Shown in pieces: positions 1 to 12,339 of a stretch of DNA of 64,000 nucleotides; position 1 is the first letter of the stretch, and each line of letters opens with the position of its first letter. This stretch comes from Elymus sibiricus (Eukaryota; Streptophyta; Magnoliopsida; Poales; Poaceae): NCBI GenBank assembly GCA_039707655.1, contig CM077666.1:287855166-287919165 (forward strand), read 5' to 3'. The notes beneath the pieces were generated by a model, which saw only the letters and a list, made by a program, of their open reading frames with translations, made no database searches and was not told the DNA's origin. The position numbers were made by a program, and so were the translations under genes.

Positions 1-574
1 AACTTGACAGTGATACTAGACAACTCGTCGAGGACCTGGTAGGTTTTACTTTCAAATGTCTGTTTGGTAACATTCGTTTTGTTTAGTATACTGAATGACA
101 GTCTTTTCACCATGTTAATTATATCTTCAGAGAAAACAACTAGGAGAAGATATCCAAGAAGCAAATGCAACCGGAGTTGTGAATTATCCGGATGTGTCCA
201 CATGGCCTATTCAAACGTATGACATGCCAAAACAATATGATGGGTGAGTACCTACTTTGACAGAATGTTGGTCCTATATGTACAATAGATATTTATTCTT
301 CGTAAATTGTATGCACCAGGAATTCATGTGGAATATTTCTCCTTCGATGCTTTCAATATTGGGATGGTGACAAATGGACAGGCCTATTTTCACAGGTACA
401 CAAGTAATGTTTTTACTATGACGTACAATGTACACTGTGCTAACAGCACTATTTTTTCAGAGGTCAATTGATGATTCGAGGGAGGTAATGATAGCGCAAC
501 TTATTTTTTCGGAAAGAAACAAGCTTAATGAAGTGAAGAACAAAGTTATTCGGATAGCAAAGAAGAAGAAATAG
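1..574 (+). CDS. Ulp1-like (C48) cysteine protease, C-terminal exons only
   Basis: The window opens inside this gene. Four exons can be joined with GT-AG introns: 1-38, 131-243, 320-395 and 461-574, ending at a TAG. The translation keeps two landmarks of the C48/Ulp1 SUMO-protease fold: an LDS motif in the first exon, the usual place of the catalytic Asp, and NSCGIFLLRCFQYWDGDKW at the exon 2/3 junction, with Cys in the nucleophile position. The His-Trp part lies outside the window. The lysine-rich tail (IAKKKK) ends the protein. Such genes are abundant in grasses, often inside Mutator-like elements (the Kaonashi group is a known example). It points tail to tail at the FAR1-like gene on the other strand. 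A transposon origin is inferred, not shown. Confidence 0.7.
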
Positions 575-885
575 ATGCGACACGGAGGAGTTTTGCACGT
601 GATTGTGTTTTACTAGAGGACTAGATTTTCCAAACGCTTTGCACACTTGGTTATAAATTTTATGTAATAGACATATTTATTGGTTTGGCCACTATTTTCT
701 TTCGGAAAGATTATATACTTAATTACGTTTTTTATGTCTACATGATATTTTGTTTCAGAAAAATTATATAATCAGTCTTTTTTTTTTAATCTGTACATGA
801 TTTCTTGTTTCGTATATTGTTAGGATTGTGTGTGCCTATGTAGTTTCCGCTTTAGTTGTGAGAAAGACAAGTTGCTTTAAGTTAG
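575..885. other. AT-rich 3' flank, no gene seen
   Basis: This is the 3' untranslated or intergenic stretch after the Ulp1-like stop codon. It is AT-rich with no frame or structure I can support. Its last 8 bases (TAAGTTAG, 878-885) form the left target duplication of the adjoining foldback element. Confidence 0.5.
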
Positions 886-1552
886 GGGGTTCAAAGTAGA
901 TGGAGAGTCGGCAGCTGCTGGGCCGGTAGTAGGTATATTTTTCCACCCAAATCAAGCCCAACAGGGCGACTCGGGCGGTCAAAGCGCCCCACTACGGGCC
1001 CGGCAGCAGGGTCCAAGGGGGCTGGAAGTATGTGTATGAGAGGAGTTCGACACAGTTGGCGCGCCCGCCTATTTAAGCCGGTCGGCGCGCCCGCCTATTT
1101 AAGCCGGTCGGCGCGCCCGCCAGCTTCCGAGGCGGGACTATTCGCAGGTGCGCCGCGCGCGCGGGGGCGCGGGTGCACTGTGGGCCGGCCCAGTTGGCAG
1201 GGGGAGAGGTCGCCGGGGGGGGGGGGGAGGGCCGACCGCGGAGGCTTTGCGAATGTTGGCCGGCCCACGAACGTCGCAATGCATGCCGCGTGCACGCCGC
1301 GGCGGCCGCACAGGTGAGGTTTAGTCCCACCTCGGAAGCTGATGGTGGCGCGGACCGGCTTAAATACCGGGGCGTGGTTCTATTGCTGAACTCCTCTAAA
1401 AACACAACTATCAGCCCTGTTGGAACCAGCTGCTGGTCCGTTGTGTGCCTGTTAGACCGCCAGAGTCGCCCTGTTAGGCTTGATTTATTTTGGAAAAAGA
1501 GTGCAAGCGGCGGACCAGCAGTCCCTAGGGTTGGGTATTTTTTTTTATAACC
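886..1552. mobile_element. Foldback DNA element with ~230-bp inverted repeats
   Basis: The arms (about 905-1140 and 1312-1540) are imperfect inverted repeats. The left arm has a segment reading AATCAAGCCCAACAGGGCGA near 950-970, and its complement lies near 1465-1490. The TATTTAAGCCGGTC block and the AGCTTCCGAGGYGGGA block also recur in inverted order. The central loop is very GC-rich and includes a G run near 1217. The 8-bp direct repeat TAAGTTAG flanks it at 878-885 and 1553-1560, consistent with a target duplication. Long inverted arms fit a Mutator-like or foldback element; 8 bp would also fit hAT. No transposase frame is present. Within the left arm a 26-bp unit holding TATTTAAG is repeated in tandem. 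Confidence 0.6.
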
Positions 1553-1877
1553 TAAGTTAGACGCCGAAGCTGATTATAATGAGGCGTGAAGGGCCTTTTT
1601 TTATACCAAAATAGGTTTAATCACTTTAAACAGAAAACTGTAGCCATGCATGTACAAAGCCATGCTTAATCAGAACAATATTTAGGATGTACTAGGATCA
1701 TTATTATTAATGTAAGTGGCAAAAACCGAAAGTGTGCCATTATTACAATAATAAAAGAGATGGTACCAGCCGCCGAATAGGCATAATCATCTACGGGGCA
1801 AAACAAAAATTCTGCCATTATTACAATAATAAAATTGTACCAACTATGGGGCAAAAACTCTAAGCACATCGTAGCAC

Positions 1878-2047
1878 TTATTTCTTGTCCATGATTTTCA
1901 GTATCTTGTCCTTCACCCTGCTCAGCGTGTTGCTCTCTGAAAATAGTATTTCCGCAAAAATGCGTCCCCTTAAAGAATTAGAATTAATCTCGTCCTGGTC
2001 AAAGTCATATGTCCACTCATCCCCATCCCAGTATTCGAGCCCAGTTG
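1878..2047 (-). pseudogene. Orphan Ulp1-like C-terminal exon
   Basis: The minus-strand frame reads EYWDGDEWTYDFDQ and continues to RGRIFAEILFSESNTLSRVK, ending in MDKK. This matches the end of the plus-strand Ulp1-like gene at the window start (YWDGDKWTGLFSQ; IAQLIFSERNKLNEVK). The intron that separates these two blocks in that gene is absent here, so the exons are fused. The catalytic Cys segment is missing upstream. It lies just downstream of the FAR1-like gene, behind a splice acceptor (TATGCAG), but joining it to the nearest FAR1 donor is out of frame. I read it as a remnant of a second, inverted Ulp1-like gene. Confidence 0.6.
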
Positions 2048-2272
2048 CTGCATAGAATAAAATAGAAATTGTGGGAATCAATGTACGGTAAATGAATCAA
2101 CAAAACTAACATAAACAAAGCAAAAAGACATACAGTTACATATAAATGGATGAAGTAAAACAGATGCACCGTGCTCACTTCTGTCTTCAAGCCCAGTTGC
2201 TGCATAGAATAAATTACAAACTGTGAGAATCAATGTACAGTAAATGAAACAACAAAACTAACATAAACAAAC
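2038..2272. repeat. Local ~80-bp duplication over a splice acceptor
   Basis: About 80 bp at 2038-2119 is repeated at 2190-2272. On the minus strand both copies contain the TATGCAG acceptor followed by CAACTGGGCT. The duplication gives two competing 3' terminal exons for the FAR1-like transcript. Confidence 0.6.
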
Positions 2273-5045
2273 AATAGACATACTCTTTATTTTGGCTGCA
2301 TGTGCTCTTGTTATGACCTGAGAAGCCGCATATGCTACATTTTCGTCCAGATTTCTCGTCAAATGCTTTAGGTCTCTCATTTTTTGTCACATCTGGGCCA
2401 CCCTTACCGCGACCTCTACTGTTCTGCTTAGGTGCGCCCTTGGTGGAAACCTTTACTGGATCACGAACCAGAATATGATCTCGGTTAGGCTCAAATGGAT
2501 TTTCATTCACGAAGCTTCGCTGACTATCATCTCCATTCTCCTGAACGTCGTTATTCGCTATAATATCATCCAGAGCTGCATTCAACTTGTCGAATAAGAA
2601 TGAATTACTGCATGCGAGATGAGATGCTTTTGCAGATTTGATGGTCAACTCACTATATCTAGCTCTGTCCTCAGCACTCGACCAACCCCACGCAAACAGA
2701 TCACTGGTGCGCTTCACGGGCAGTCCAGCTCTTGCTTTTTTTGAGAACCTTCGCAGGACACAACACTGGGGTATCACAGGTAAGTTCAATGCATTCAAAA
2801 CATAAAGAATATGCTTGCAAGGAAGCCCTTTGCGAGTCATGCTTCGGCAACTGCACTTTATAGTTTCTGCCGAGTTACCTGGCGTATATTCCACATTAAA
2901 TCTGTGATCCCTGTTATTCTTCCACGCAACCACAAATAGCTGAGTATCGGTCCCTGTCAGTCTATCAATTACCTCAAGCTCCTGTACCTTCTTCAAATCT
3001 TGTTGCAACATATAAAAGTTTGCCTGCGTGAATGCTTTGGCAGCATACGACTCAATGGTCTTACACTCAGTCACTGGTACTGGGAGAGTCTGTGAGGCCG
3101 TGTAGTCATCGTAAGCTTCATTCTCACGGAGGCGAACGATACAATTCTCGTAGTGTACAATCATGTCAACGATCGTCATACCATAGTCAAGATGAAGGTG
3201 CAGGCTGGAGTTCAGGCTCTCACTCCTCTGATTACTGCGCATACCAAGAAAAAACCCACCAGACAAATATGATGCAACCCAAAGCGACCTCTTCCTGTAC
3301 ATCCTATGGAGCCATGTTTTCGTTCTCTCCGTCTGCCATTTGCCCACAAACGCAGCCCATCTCTCCTCAAAAACTTTATGTGTAGTGGCATAGTACAATA
3401 ATGCCCTGAACTCCTTCAATGACTTGTGGTTCAGGTGTTTCTGCATATTCTTTTCAATATGCCATGAACATAGACGATGCCACACGTCAGAAAGCACCTT
3501 CCTGATAGCCCTTATCATCGCTGCATCTCCATCGGTAATTACAGATTTGGGCCTCTTCTGACAATGAGCTTTCAAGAACGTCTTAAGCAGCCAAACATAT
3601 GTAGCCTCAGTCTCGTCTGAAACAATGGCGCAGGCGAATACCGTAGTGCAACGGTGGTTGTTCAGACCCACAAAAGGGATGAAAGGCATTCCATACCTGT
3701 TCATCTTGTATGTGCTATCGAAGACAACAACATCACCGTAGTCAAGATAATCCCGACGTGACTGCGAATCACACCAGAACAGGTTTTGGAGCCTGCCTTC
3801 AGCGTCAACTGTGTGCTCAAAGAAGAAATCTGGATCTCTGTCCTTTCTGGTCAACATGATTCCTATGGCAGTATCAGCATCACCATGTGCAAGCAATTTC
3901 ATCTTCTCCCTGTAGCACATGTTATACAGCTTTCTCCTCTGAAACCCTGACTTTGCATACGACCCATACCTGCTAACGAAGTTGTCAAAAATCATATGTT
4001 TTCTTATCCCAGCTCCTGCCATAGCTAAGATCTCTGCTCTCTCAAATGCTTTAATCTGATTATGAGATCGGAGGAAAGGGACTTCGTCTGGTCGTGCAAG
4101 AATATGGTTGTGATCGTCGGAGAAACTGCTGACATACCAAAGATTAAGCTTTTTATCAAGCTTAACTGTCAAATGGGCTTCGCAGAAGCATCGACTCTCC
4201 GGTCTAAGCCTGCGGGTCCGGCCTTCTATGGTACAGGACTTGGCCTGTCGTTTTCCTGCCTTGGAACAGAGATACCTCCTCAAGCGCACACTCCTTGCGG
4301 GACCCTTTGAATGTTTCAGCAAGTCCTTCCTGATGCTGAACCCACGTTCTCTAGCGTGCTTGTTGTAGAACGTGAACACCTCATCTAATGACCTGAATGT
4401 CTTTGCCATCACTTCCCAATGCCTATCCAGTGACTCTTGCTGATATTCATCATAGCCCATGTCAAGGTCAAACTGAACATCGTCGCTGTGCTCATCGTTC
4501 CCGCTAGGACCATCAACACCTCCCTGCAAAATAAGACATATAACCTTGCATGTCAATATGTTCTTGTATTGTTACTCACCATAAATAATGTAAAAAACTT
4601 ACTTGGCTAGCACTCCCACTACGAGATGCATCGACCTCGCTCTCGGCATTGTCATCATCTAAACTATTACGCTTATTGTCACCATTGGCATTTATCTGTG
4701 CACATTTAAAGTAAAATAAGTGTTAAGACATTTTTAATGTCAATCATTGCCCTACAATTTTTTGAACGTACCTGGCTCGCACTATCTGCATAAAATTGTT
4801 CATCTATATCATATTCCTCATTGTCATCATTGCCATGTACCTGTACAAATTGAAAAAGACATGTAAGTGTCAAAGAACTAGTTTGTATTCAATATGTTTT
4901 GGTCATCATTCAAGGCACTTACATTACCACTATAAGATTCATCCTGACTCATATAGTTGTCTCCGGGAGGTTGGTTCGCATTCAATGACGAGGATCCATT
5001 ATCGCTACCGGAGTCATCACTGGCGTATCCGGTTTCTTGCTCCAT
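2214..5045 (-). CDS. FAR1/FHY3-family MULE transposase-like protein, intact
   Basis: Four exons (5045-4923, 4840-4772, 4695-4603, 4523-2214) join in phase with GT-AG introns to about 864 aa with no stop. The N-terminus is acidic and Ser/Asp/Asn-rich. A FAR1-type zinc-binding DNA domain lies near residues 144-234 (CFCEAHLTVKL then SSFSDDHNH). The MULE DDE transposase core is near 359-450 (VVVFDSTYK, ITDGDAAM, CSWHIEKN; RSESLN follows). A SWIM zinc finger is near 650 (CSCRSMTRKGLPCKH) and a CX2CX4HX4C knuckle near 822 (CSICGFSGHNKSTC). Family members are either light-signalling transcription factors or transposases. A donor at 2283 could splice out the last ~24 codons. The long intact frame suggests recent activity or selection. 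The 5' end is set by ATG 5045; further upstream exons cannot be excluded. Confidence 0.8.
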
Positions 5046-5491
5046 CTATACACATACAAATAAGGTGTGAGATCAATGCCCAACATTCCACAACATCATC
5101 GCGGATACAGTAAATTCATCAACAGTGACATGACTATGTGTCATGCATACAAATTTGAATGTACAAAAAATGTATACACGGACAATCATTAACAGGTCAC
5201 TACAAGTAGGGAATCATTTTGCATACAAATTGCAATGGAAAATCAAAGAGAGAAAAAAAGACAGAGAACCTACTCTCCGCCGTCGAGGGGTCCTCGCCTG
5301 GGGTCGAGGCCGATGCGCTGCTGCCAGCCACGTCGTGGAGGGCGCGTAACAGGACAGAACGTCGACGCGGGAGCGCTGGGCGTTTCACCGGGGACACGGC
5401 GCGTGGGTGACTACGGACGCCGCCCGGGCTGCTGTCTTTTTGATCTAGACGGGCACGTCGTCCTCGCAACTAGACGGGCACAGGTCAGGGT
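5046..5491. other. Upstream region of the FAR1-like gene
   Basis: This holds the presumed 5' untranslated region and promoter side of the minus-strand FAR1-like gene. The part from about 5280 is GC-rich (CpG-like). Short frames occur on both strands, but none has recognisable protein character. I see no clear TATA box. Confidence 0.4.
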
Positions 5492-5840
5492 CAGTGGCGG
5501 ACCCAGGAATTGAACTTAGCCGGGGCGAACATTTAAGGCCTAAAAATTTTAAGGTACAAATGCAAATCTACTCAACCAAGACTCATGAAATTCAACTACT
5601 AAAAACAAGAAAAAGCATAAAAAGGTCTTAAAAATTACTAACATAGGCTCTTGCCGCTTGAAATGCTCACTTGATGCCACAATACGACCCCACAATACCA
5701 AGCGACACCTACAGCATATGAACCAAAAAATTATGAATGTAAATCTTAGCGCAAGTGTGATAGCAGCTGTAGCTTTTGATAAGATGCAGGGCCGGGCAAG
5801 TTGCATTGAAAAACTAAAACAATGTAACTGCTCTAATATG
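5492..5840. mobile_element. hAT element end (fragment)
   Basis: It begins with CAGTGGCGGACCCA, the same terminus as the complete hAT element at 29966-31103. The next ~350 bp match the reverse complement of that element's right arm, for example TTGAAATGCTCACTT and the AATTATGAATG segment. The opposite end was not found, so it is truncated or diverged. It sits just upstream of the FAR1-like gene. Confidence 0.55.
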
Positions 5841-7533
5841 CACTAGAACCAGGAGATAATTCAGCAGAGCCTCTAATTAGGACCAAACTCCAGCAATGAG
5901 ATTGGGGACAAATGAACAATTCCATCACCGAGCGATAGCCATGTGCTGATGTACGTATGAACAAGATACTAAGAGGGAGTATGAGCGAGCGAGGGAAGGG
6001 AGACGTACCGCCCTGCTTCTGCTTCTTGGTGATGGACGACAACAGCAGCGCAGTAACGATGCTCTAGTGCTTCATGGACGAGATCCTGGACCACCCCGCC
6101 ACAGGACGCACCTCAGGGAATGCCGGCCGGCGCCCGCGCAGGCGCCGCCGTCAGCCGCGAGCCCGCGACCACCCTGTCCCTCTAGGCGGAGCGGCGGGCG
6201 GCGGCACGGAGCAGTGGGCGGTGGCGCAGAGGCGGACGGCGGCACGCCAACTTGGAGCGGCGGGCGGCGGCGCAGCAACGGCGTGCGCACACTACTGCCA
6301 GTGCGAGGGTTTCCTAGCCGGGGATGTGGTGTCACGGCGGCGTTGATGCCGCTAGGGTTTCCTAGGCAGGGATGTGGTGTCGGGGGGTGGGGTTACCGAT
6401 CGAACGCCACGATCGGTATGCGTACGGGGCGGGCGTACGGGGCGGGACGTACACGGGCGGCCGGCCCTACGACGGACGGCGGGTATACTATACGAAAATT
6501 AGTATGGACAATACTACCCCTTCTACGTTTAGGGGGGGGGTTTTTGTACCGAAGCACTTCTCTTAAACGAAAGGGACCGAGGAACAAGACTGACAAAAAA
6601 AGGTGGACATGACTTGAATTGGTGTCGTGCGTGTTCAGTCTCGTTCGTTCGTTCGTTCTTCCATTAGCAGCGCACCTAGTACTGTCCCAAAAAAGGGTGC
6701 TCTTGCAGTTTCCGATTTGAAAGGTCAGCAGCTCAGCAGTGTGGATCTTGCAACACCATCAGCACCGATCCTGCTGGTGAGGCTGGGCAACCACCTCCCT
6801 GACACACATAACGAGCTGGTGGGTGGCTAGCGCTAGCGGCTACTAACCGGGAGGTTAAAACGTCACGTTTAGCTGCAAAACTTCGTCGGATCGACCTAGG
6901 TACTGTATGTGACATTTAATTAAGCCCCAGGAAAGGAAATGATGAGCGCCTGCTCCTTGGTAGAAGACTGCATGCAGGTGGCTAGCTGGTCCCTGAGTGA
7001 GTGAGATGAGATGGAGCCATGACTCATGATGCTGATAGATATTAGACGATCGACGAGACAGGCCACATGAACCCCAGGTGATTAGCGCACGCAAAGGCCC
7101 AAGCCATGAAGCCATCTTTTGGCTCCATGCATGCATCACTCACTCTATGACTATGAGTATGGACCAGCTGGCATGACACCATTACACATCACCGCATAAT
7201 GTCACGTACGAGTACTTGCGGCTCCAGCCATCGCGCCATTAAGCTGTTCAATTATGGTACGTGCATGCTTAGGTGGGCACTTAGCTGTACGTCCACCGGA
7301 TCGTCAGTCCGTGTCATGTCACCCATCTCACTCTCGACTCTCTGCAAGATGGTGCTAGTTACTTACTTCAGGAGTACAATGCAAAGCAGATAGATGTGCG
7401 TGCTGCCTATTGCACTTGAAACAGTAGTACCGTAGAAGCAGATGAGGGCAGTAATGGCGATCTGATCTGGCATCAGTTTAATAAGCCAGTTAATAGTTGG
7501 CGCGCCGTACGTACTGGGCCCGAAAGAGAACTG
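5841..7533. other. Intergenic, no gene supported
   Basis: A GC-rich island (about 6070-6480) has long open frames on both strands. This is typical of GC-rich non-coding DNA, and no frame has a domain. The part 6600-7530 is ordinary AT/GC-balanced sequence. No RNA gene or element termini were recognised. Confidence 0.4.
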
Positions 7534-7800
7534 TTAGCAAAAGCATTGGTTGGAGTCGGGTCCGTTTATGCATTGCATTTGCATCAACGTATGGAGCATC
7601 GAAAGGAGAGGGATGGAGACCGACACTGTGTGTCCGATGCAGTGTTCTCGGCTAAATGAAGACGGAGCCCATTTGTTTCTCAAGTGTAAAGCGGTCAGAC
7701 CCATCTGGAGAGAACTGCAGTTGGCAACCAGGATATGATACAGATCAATGTGGACGGCAGCATGAAGGAGAATCCACACGAAAATGTTGTGCTGATCCAT
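7534..7800 (+). pseudogene. LINE fragment: zf-RVT zinc finger plus start of RNase H
   Basis: The frame 7550-7738 contains CPMQCSRLNEDGAHLFLKC followed by RPIWREL. This is the zf-RVT zinc-binding motif found after the reverse transcriptase of plant LINEs. Overlapping in another frame at 7735, IQINVDGSMKENP resembles the first strand of the RNase H domain (INVDGS). The rest of both domains is missing, so this is a truncated, frameshifted remnant. Confidence 0.55.
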
Positions 7801-8729
7801 GGTCCAGCCGAACCTACGCTCGGAGCCATTCATCCGCGAGTACTGTTCATAAGGATCTGTGCATGGCTGATTAAAGTATTCATGGCGGGAAGAATTTGCA
7901 TGCTGAACAGTGCATGGCGGGAACTGTTGAAGGAGTTGGCGGGTGTGGTCTTGCATGGCGGGAGTAGTTTAGTCAGCCATGCATTGCTAAGCAGGCTACT
8001 CAATTTGTTATACAATAGGCAATATAATAGTCACACGCATGGCAAGGCTGTCTTCATGCATGGCAACTGTTCACTATTTGTTTATTCTCCCAAGAGCAAC
8101 ATTGAGTAGGTTACAAGGTATCTACATGCATGAAAGGCCCGTCCTTGTTCTTCCACACCCGCCATGCCCGGTAGAAAAGCTTCACACGCCATGTTCTTCC
8201 ATACCCCACACCTCCTCCTCCTTCCATTTATCCAGTAGCAACCATAGTCCTTCTCCAACAAAACCTGTGCCGGCTCCGTCCGCACCCAGCTGCCACTCTC
8301 CCGGGCGTCCTCTGGCCGACGTCCGGGCTGCACGGCGACGGCGTTGTCAGAGTCGGTCTCCGTCACCGCGCCAGCATCAACAACATTGCCGCTCCCCTGC
8401 TCACGCAGAGGCTCATCGGAGAGGAGGAGGAGATCTCCGGCACCACGCCAGCATCACCAAACATCGCCGCTCCTCTGTTTCTTGGGTATGTTTTTGGTCC
8501 ATGGATGAAAAAACTGACGTAGAATGACTTAGAGTGACTTTCCAAAAGGTACGGGAAAAGTTTCCCATTTTCAGAAAGTCAAAAGAGGACAAACCTGTTT
8601 TCGGTTATAATTTATTTGAGATGTGACTCCGTAGGTATAGGCAAAATAATACTACGTTTTTGCTTGGTAAATGAACTGGAGAAGAACTATATATGTGGCA
8701 CTTAATATATCTTTAATTTTTGTTGACAG
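7801..8729. other. Intergenic; four TGGCGGG repeats, no gene
   Basis: Between 7881 and 7965 the motif TGGCGGG occurs four times (ATGGCGGGAA, ATGGCGGGAA, TTGGCGGGTG, ATGGCGGGAG). These resemble E2F sites but are more simply a degenerate short repeat around GCATGGCGGG. A GC-rich patch at 8270-8460 may hold an upstream exon of the following pseudogene, but I cannot prove a splice. Confidence 0.35.
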
Positions 8730-11700
8730 GGTTGTGGACCGCATTGAACAAGTCATGGATATACTTGACTGGTCAGATGAGGAGATTGAACGGATCGACG
8801 GCAGCTGTCCGACATCCAGGTGCTCCACAAAGCTAGTGTTCAAGGTCATATCTTCCTTTGATGAATTTAAAATGAAAATAGTTAGAGAAATGGGTTTTGA
8901 AGGTATACTGAAATTCCCCATGTTGAACAAACTGAACTTGAAGTTTTCAGTATGGTTGTTGAGCAAAGTGGATGAGGTCAGACGTATGATAATTATAGAT
9001 GAAAATAGGCAGTACAAAATGAGCCCCAAAGATGTGAAAAACGTTTTTGGCATCCCATGCTCCGGACGGAGGGTCCTGGAAAAGATTTCGGATGGCAAGC
9101 AGGGCATAGTTTATTTGATTAGGAAGCATTTAGGCATGGAGAAGAAGGATGGTCATAGCCTAAAGGCTGCACAAAAAATACTAAAGAAGCAGTTCAAGAA
9201 CCCAATGTCACAAGAGGAGATAAAAAATTTCAAGACAGCCTTTATCATCTTCATAGTTGGGCATCTACTTGCACCTTCTAGCAAGCATGATTACGGCACC
9301 TTTACATATTGGCATGCACTTGAAAACACCGATGAATTACAATATTGGAACTGGGGAGAATTTGTCCTCGATGCACTTTGTCAGGCAGCATCGAGGATAA
9401 AGAACGAGTTGAGCAACAAGAGCAACATAAGCTACATAACAGGATGTACATTATTCTTACAGGTACTTATTGTCTTTCTTTCAACTGCATGGTAAAAGCT
9501 GTCTTGTACATTTAAGTACAACTAGTTTTTTCAGGTTTTCTATCTGGACAATGCCGACCTTGGACCGATGAACATGGACCATAGTATTCTTCCAAGGATA
9601 TCAGTCTTCAACACGAAATACTGAAAAACATGATACAGTCTGACACGCTAGTAACGGGCGAAAGATCTGAGGCTACATTCGGCAAATCGTTGGTTAGTTT
9701 TTCTTCACCGGATTCGTAATTTAACTTCAGGTTAACATCCTGATAAATCTATTGTACTGACCAAAACGCAGCCAAGGAGCAGTGTTAACATGAAAACTGA
9801 CGGAGAAATTTGGACTGCAGCACACAAACTTGCAGATGATATGAGGTTGCCGACGATGGTATGAATACCAATTTCTCATGAAAATTTTCAATACATTTAT
9901 TACATACTAACATTTTTTGTTATTAATAATTGTCATTCCATTTTCGAGCAGTGCACTGCTAGTATTTACAGAGAGATCATGAGCCATAATAAACGATGCG
10001 CTGAGAGACTAAATAAGATAGTTGAGTATGAGACAGTCCAGCTAATCGGAAAGTTAGGGTCTATAGGAAAACAATGGAGGCATGTAGACAACAACTAAAG
10101 ACAGGAATGTGTACCAAACTTACGAGCAAGACAGGGATGGAGGAAGAAACAAAAATAAATCAAACAAGAGCTGCTCCTTAGGTACAGGTAAGATGACAGT
10201 GTTCTTAATTTTTGTCTGCCTATATTACAGTAATTATGAAGAGGCATGAACAATTCTCCATTACAATATGTGCAGGAGACAGAAAAGGGAAGAGAGCTGT
10301 CACTTTTTCTCAATACTTGTCGTCTCGTTCACCGAATGGATCAACAAAAAAGACAAGACTGTTTGAGAACGATGACCAGAGACGGCTTTTCGAAGACTGC
10401 CCAAGTTTCAGTTTGGGCATTGATTTTGACAGCCCGGTTTTAGGGAATAAAAATGATGCAGATAACATGATCGGGATGACAACACCAGAACCTACAGTGG
10501 GAGGAGCAATGTCAATAAGCCAGATTACACCTCCTCGTTCAAGGAGAAGCCCATCAACTAATAACTTTTTGGAGCAACAAATGTATGTGTATGAAAGAGA
10601 CACTAGGTTCATGGACAGGGTGAATCTAAACGCGAGGACTCTGGAATTTGACATCAGCTCTTCACCATTTGTCAAAAGAAGGGCTAGATTGTTAAGTACA
10701 AACCAGCGACAACGTCCTCAGGAACACATATGGCATTATCAACTCGATATATGCAACAAATTCCACAAATGGTTGCACAATGTCAATGACAAAAACACGT
10801 GTGAAAGGTAAATAAGTTCTCTATGTATACTTTGGCTTTTGGAATAGGGAAAACCATGTCTCAAAACATTTTTTTTCATTTGATCTGATATCGACTGTTT
10901 TTATTTTTTGCATGCAGCTTGTGGATTATGCACTACACCCCGAGATATATCGAGATCACAGCTGGCACAGTAAAGAGGCACATGTGCATGTTTGAGGACA
11001 TGGAACATGATTTCTTTGACATTGTAATAAGAAGATTCAAACAATATGATGAGGAAAGGGCAAAAGAACCTCACTCTTCAATTGTAAAGCATTTCATGGA
11101 ATCAGACGTTGCGGTAACTAATCACCTCCACCGGAAAGCTTCATTTCACTAATTCTTGTCTTGTACAGCCTTGAGGCTATGAACATCATTACGACAACTG
11201 AGAGCAAATTAACCATTTAATTTTTATGTTTCAGACATGCATAATGGCTCAACATTCAACATCAGCATATTTAGCAGTACGGGAGCAGTTCATCGGGCCA
11301 CATGTGAAACACGACCTACCAAATTGCAACCTGGTACGTATTTTTTTTTCCTGTCAGCCATGATAAGCTCAAGACATGGCGAGATACTAATTTTTTTTTC
11401 GCTCGAAGATGCTGCTTCCAGGGAAGGTCAACTTCACTTGGGTGTGCTACGCATTTGAGTTTAGCAAGTCAAGGATAACTGTATTTGACCCAACACTCAG
11501 CATGGATGGTAGTAGCTCCTTGCCAGAACTACATATAAAGATATGCAACCAAATGAAGACATCTCTAAAGCAGTGCGCCGAAGATTTTTTTGAGAACTGG
11601 CAATATGACTGGGAAAGCATGTCAGTACACATAATGCAATGCAAGTCAACAACTACACTCAGGTAATGCAAATATAATCGGTCGTTCAAGGTTCCAGATG

Positions 11701-12075
11701 ACAAAAGCTTTTTTTAAAACATTTGAGCCGTTTCTGGATGCCTAAACCTCTGGGAATTTGAGCCGTTCCATGCTAAACATTTTTTTCTCCATGAAACAGA
11801 AACTGCACGGGTTTAGCAACACTCATGTTTTGCAGATACTTCGATGGAAATGTTGACAATTTCCCAGAGGTTTGTGTGCTCCGTCAATATTTAAATTTTG
11901 TAAAGTGGACCACGTTATATATCATTGAGAAGGTTGATGATGTGAACTCTATTTTTTCATACAGATGCAGGGCAATGCAAACGAATTCGCTTCTCTAATC
12001 CTATATGACATTCTCCATCTCCGGGGAAACAGCGGTTATCTACCTAAGGAATTTGTTCAGATGGTTAGCGATTAA
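8730..12075 (+). pseudogene. Plant-mobile-domain-like / Ulp1-like transposon gene, frameshifted
   Basis: Exons include 8730-9462, about 9535-9700, 9772-9858, 9952 onward, one ending at 10807, 10918-11115, about 11235-11333, 11409-11661, 11801-11870 and 11965-12075. The first reads like the N-terminal mobile-domain-like region shared with the gene at 35291. The end is Ulp1-like: FTWVCYAFEF, then VFDPTL, then NCTGLATLMFCRYFDG. By alignment with the copy at the window start (NSCG), the Cys position is Thr and the usual His-Trp is Thr-Trp, so protease activity is unlikely. A one-base loss near 9616 shifts the frame (NTKY then stop; the other frame continues ILKNMIQSD), and a stop follows near 10095. 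The 5' end is missing or unspliced. Confidence 0.65.
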
Positions 12076-12339
12076 CCATGAGCGAAACCAAGATTGATTT
12101 TTCATTAAGTGGCATAATGAGTTTGTTTACGGCCATGTCTAGCCTTCATTCTGTGTGTGTCAAACTTGTGATTCAGTGAAAAACTAAGCACTATGCGCGG
12201 ATGTAATTTGCATATTTCTGCAATTTAATTAAGACATATTTATATGGCCATATTTCAATGACTAAAGCTTAGCAACGCTCAATTATGTGTTGTATATATG
12301 AAGGGAGAAACCCTAGTTGGCGCCTTTCTCTCCTCCCTC

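Noticed and set aside
7881..7965. Four E2F-like TGGCGGG sites as a regulatory cluster
   Set aside because: They share longer flanking text (GCATGGCGGG), so a short degenerate repeat explains them, and no gene start is nearby.
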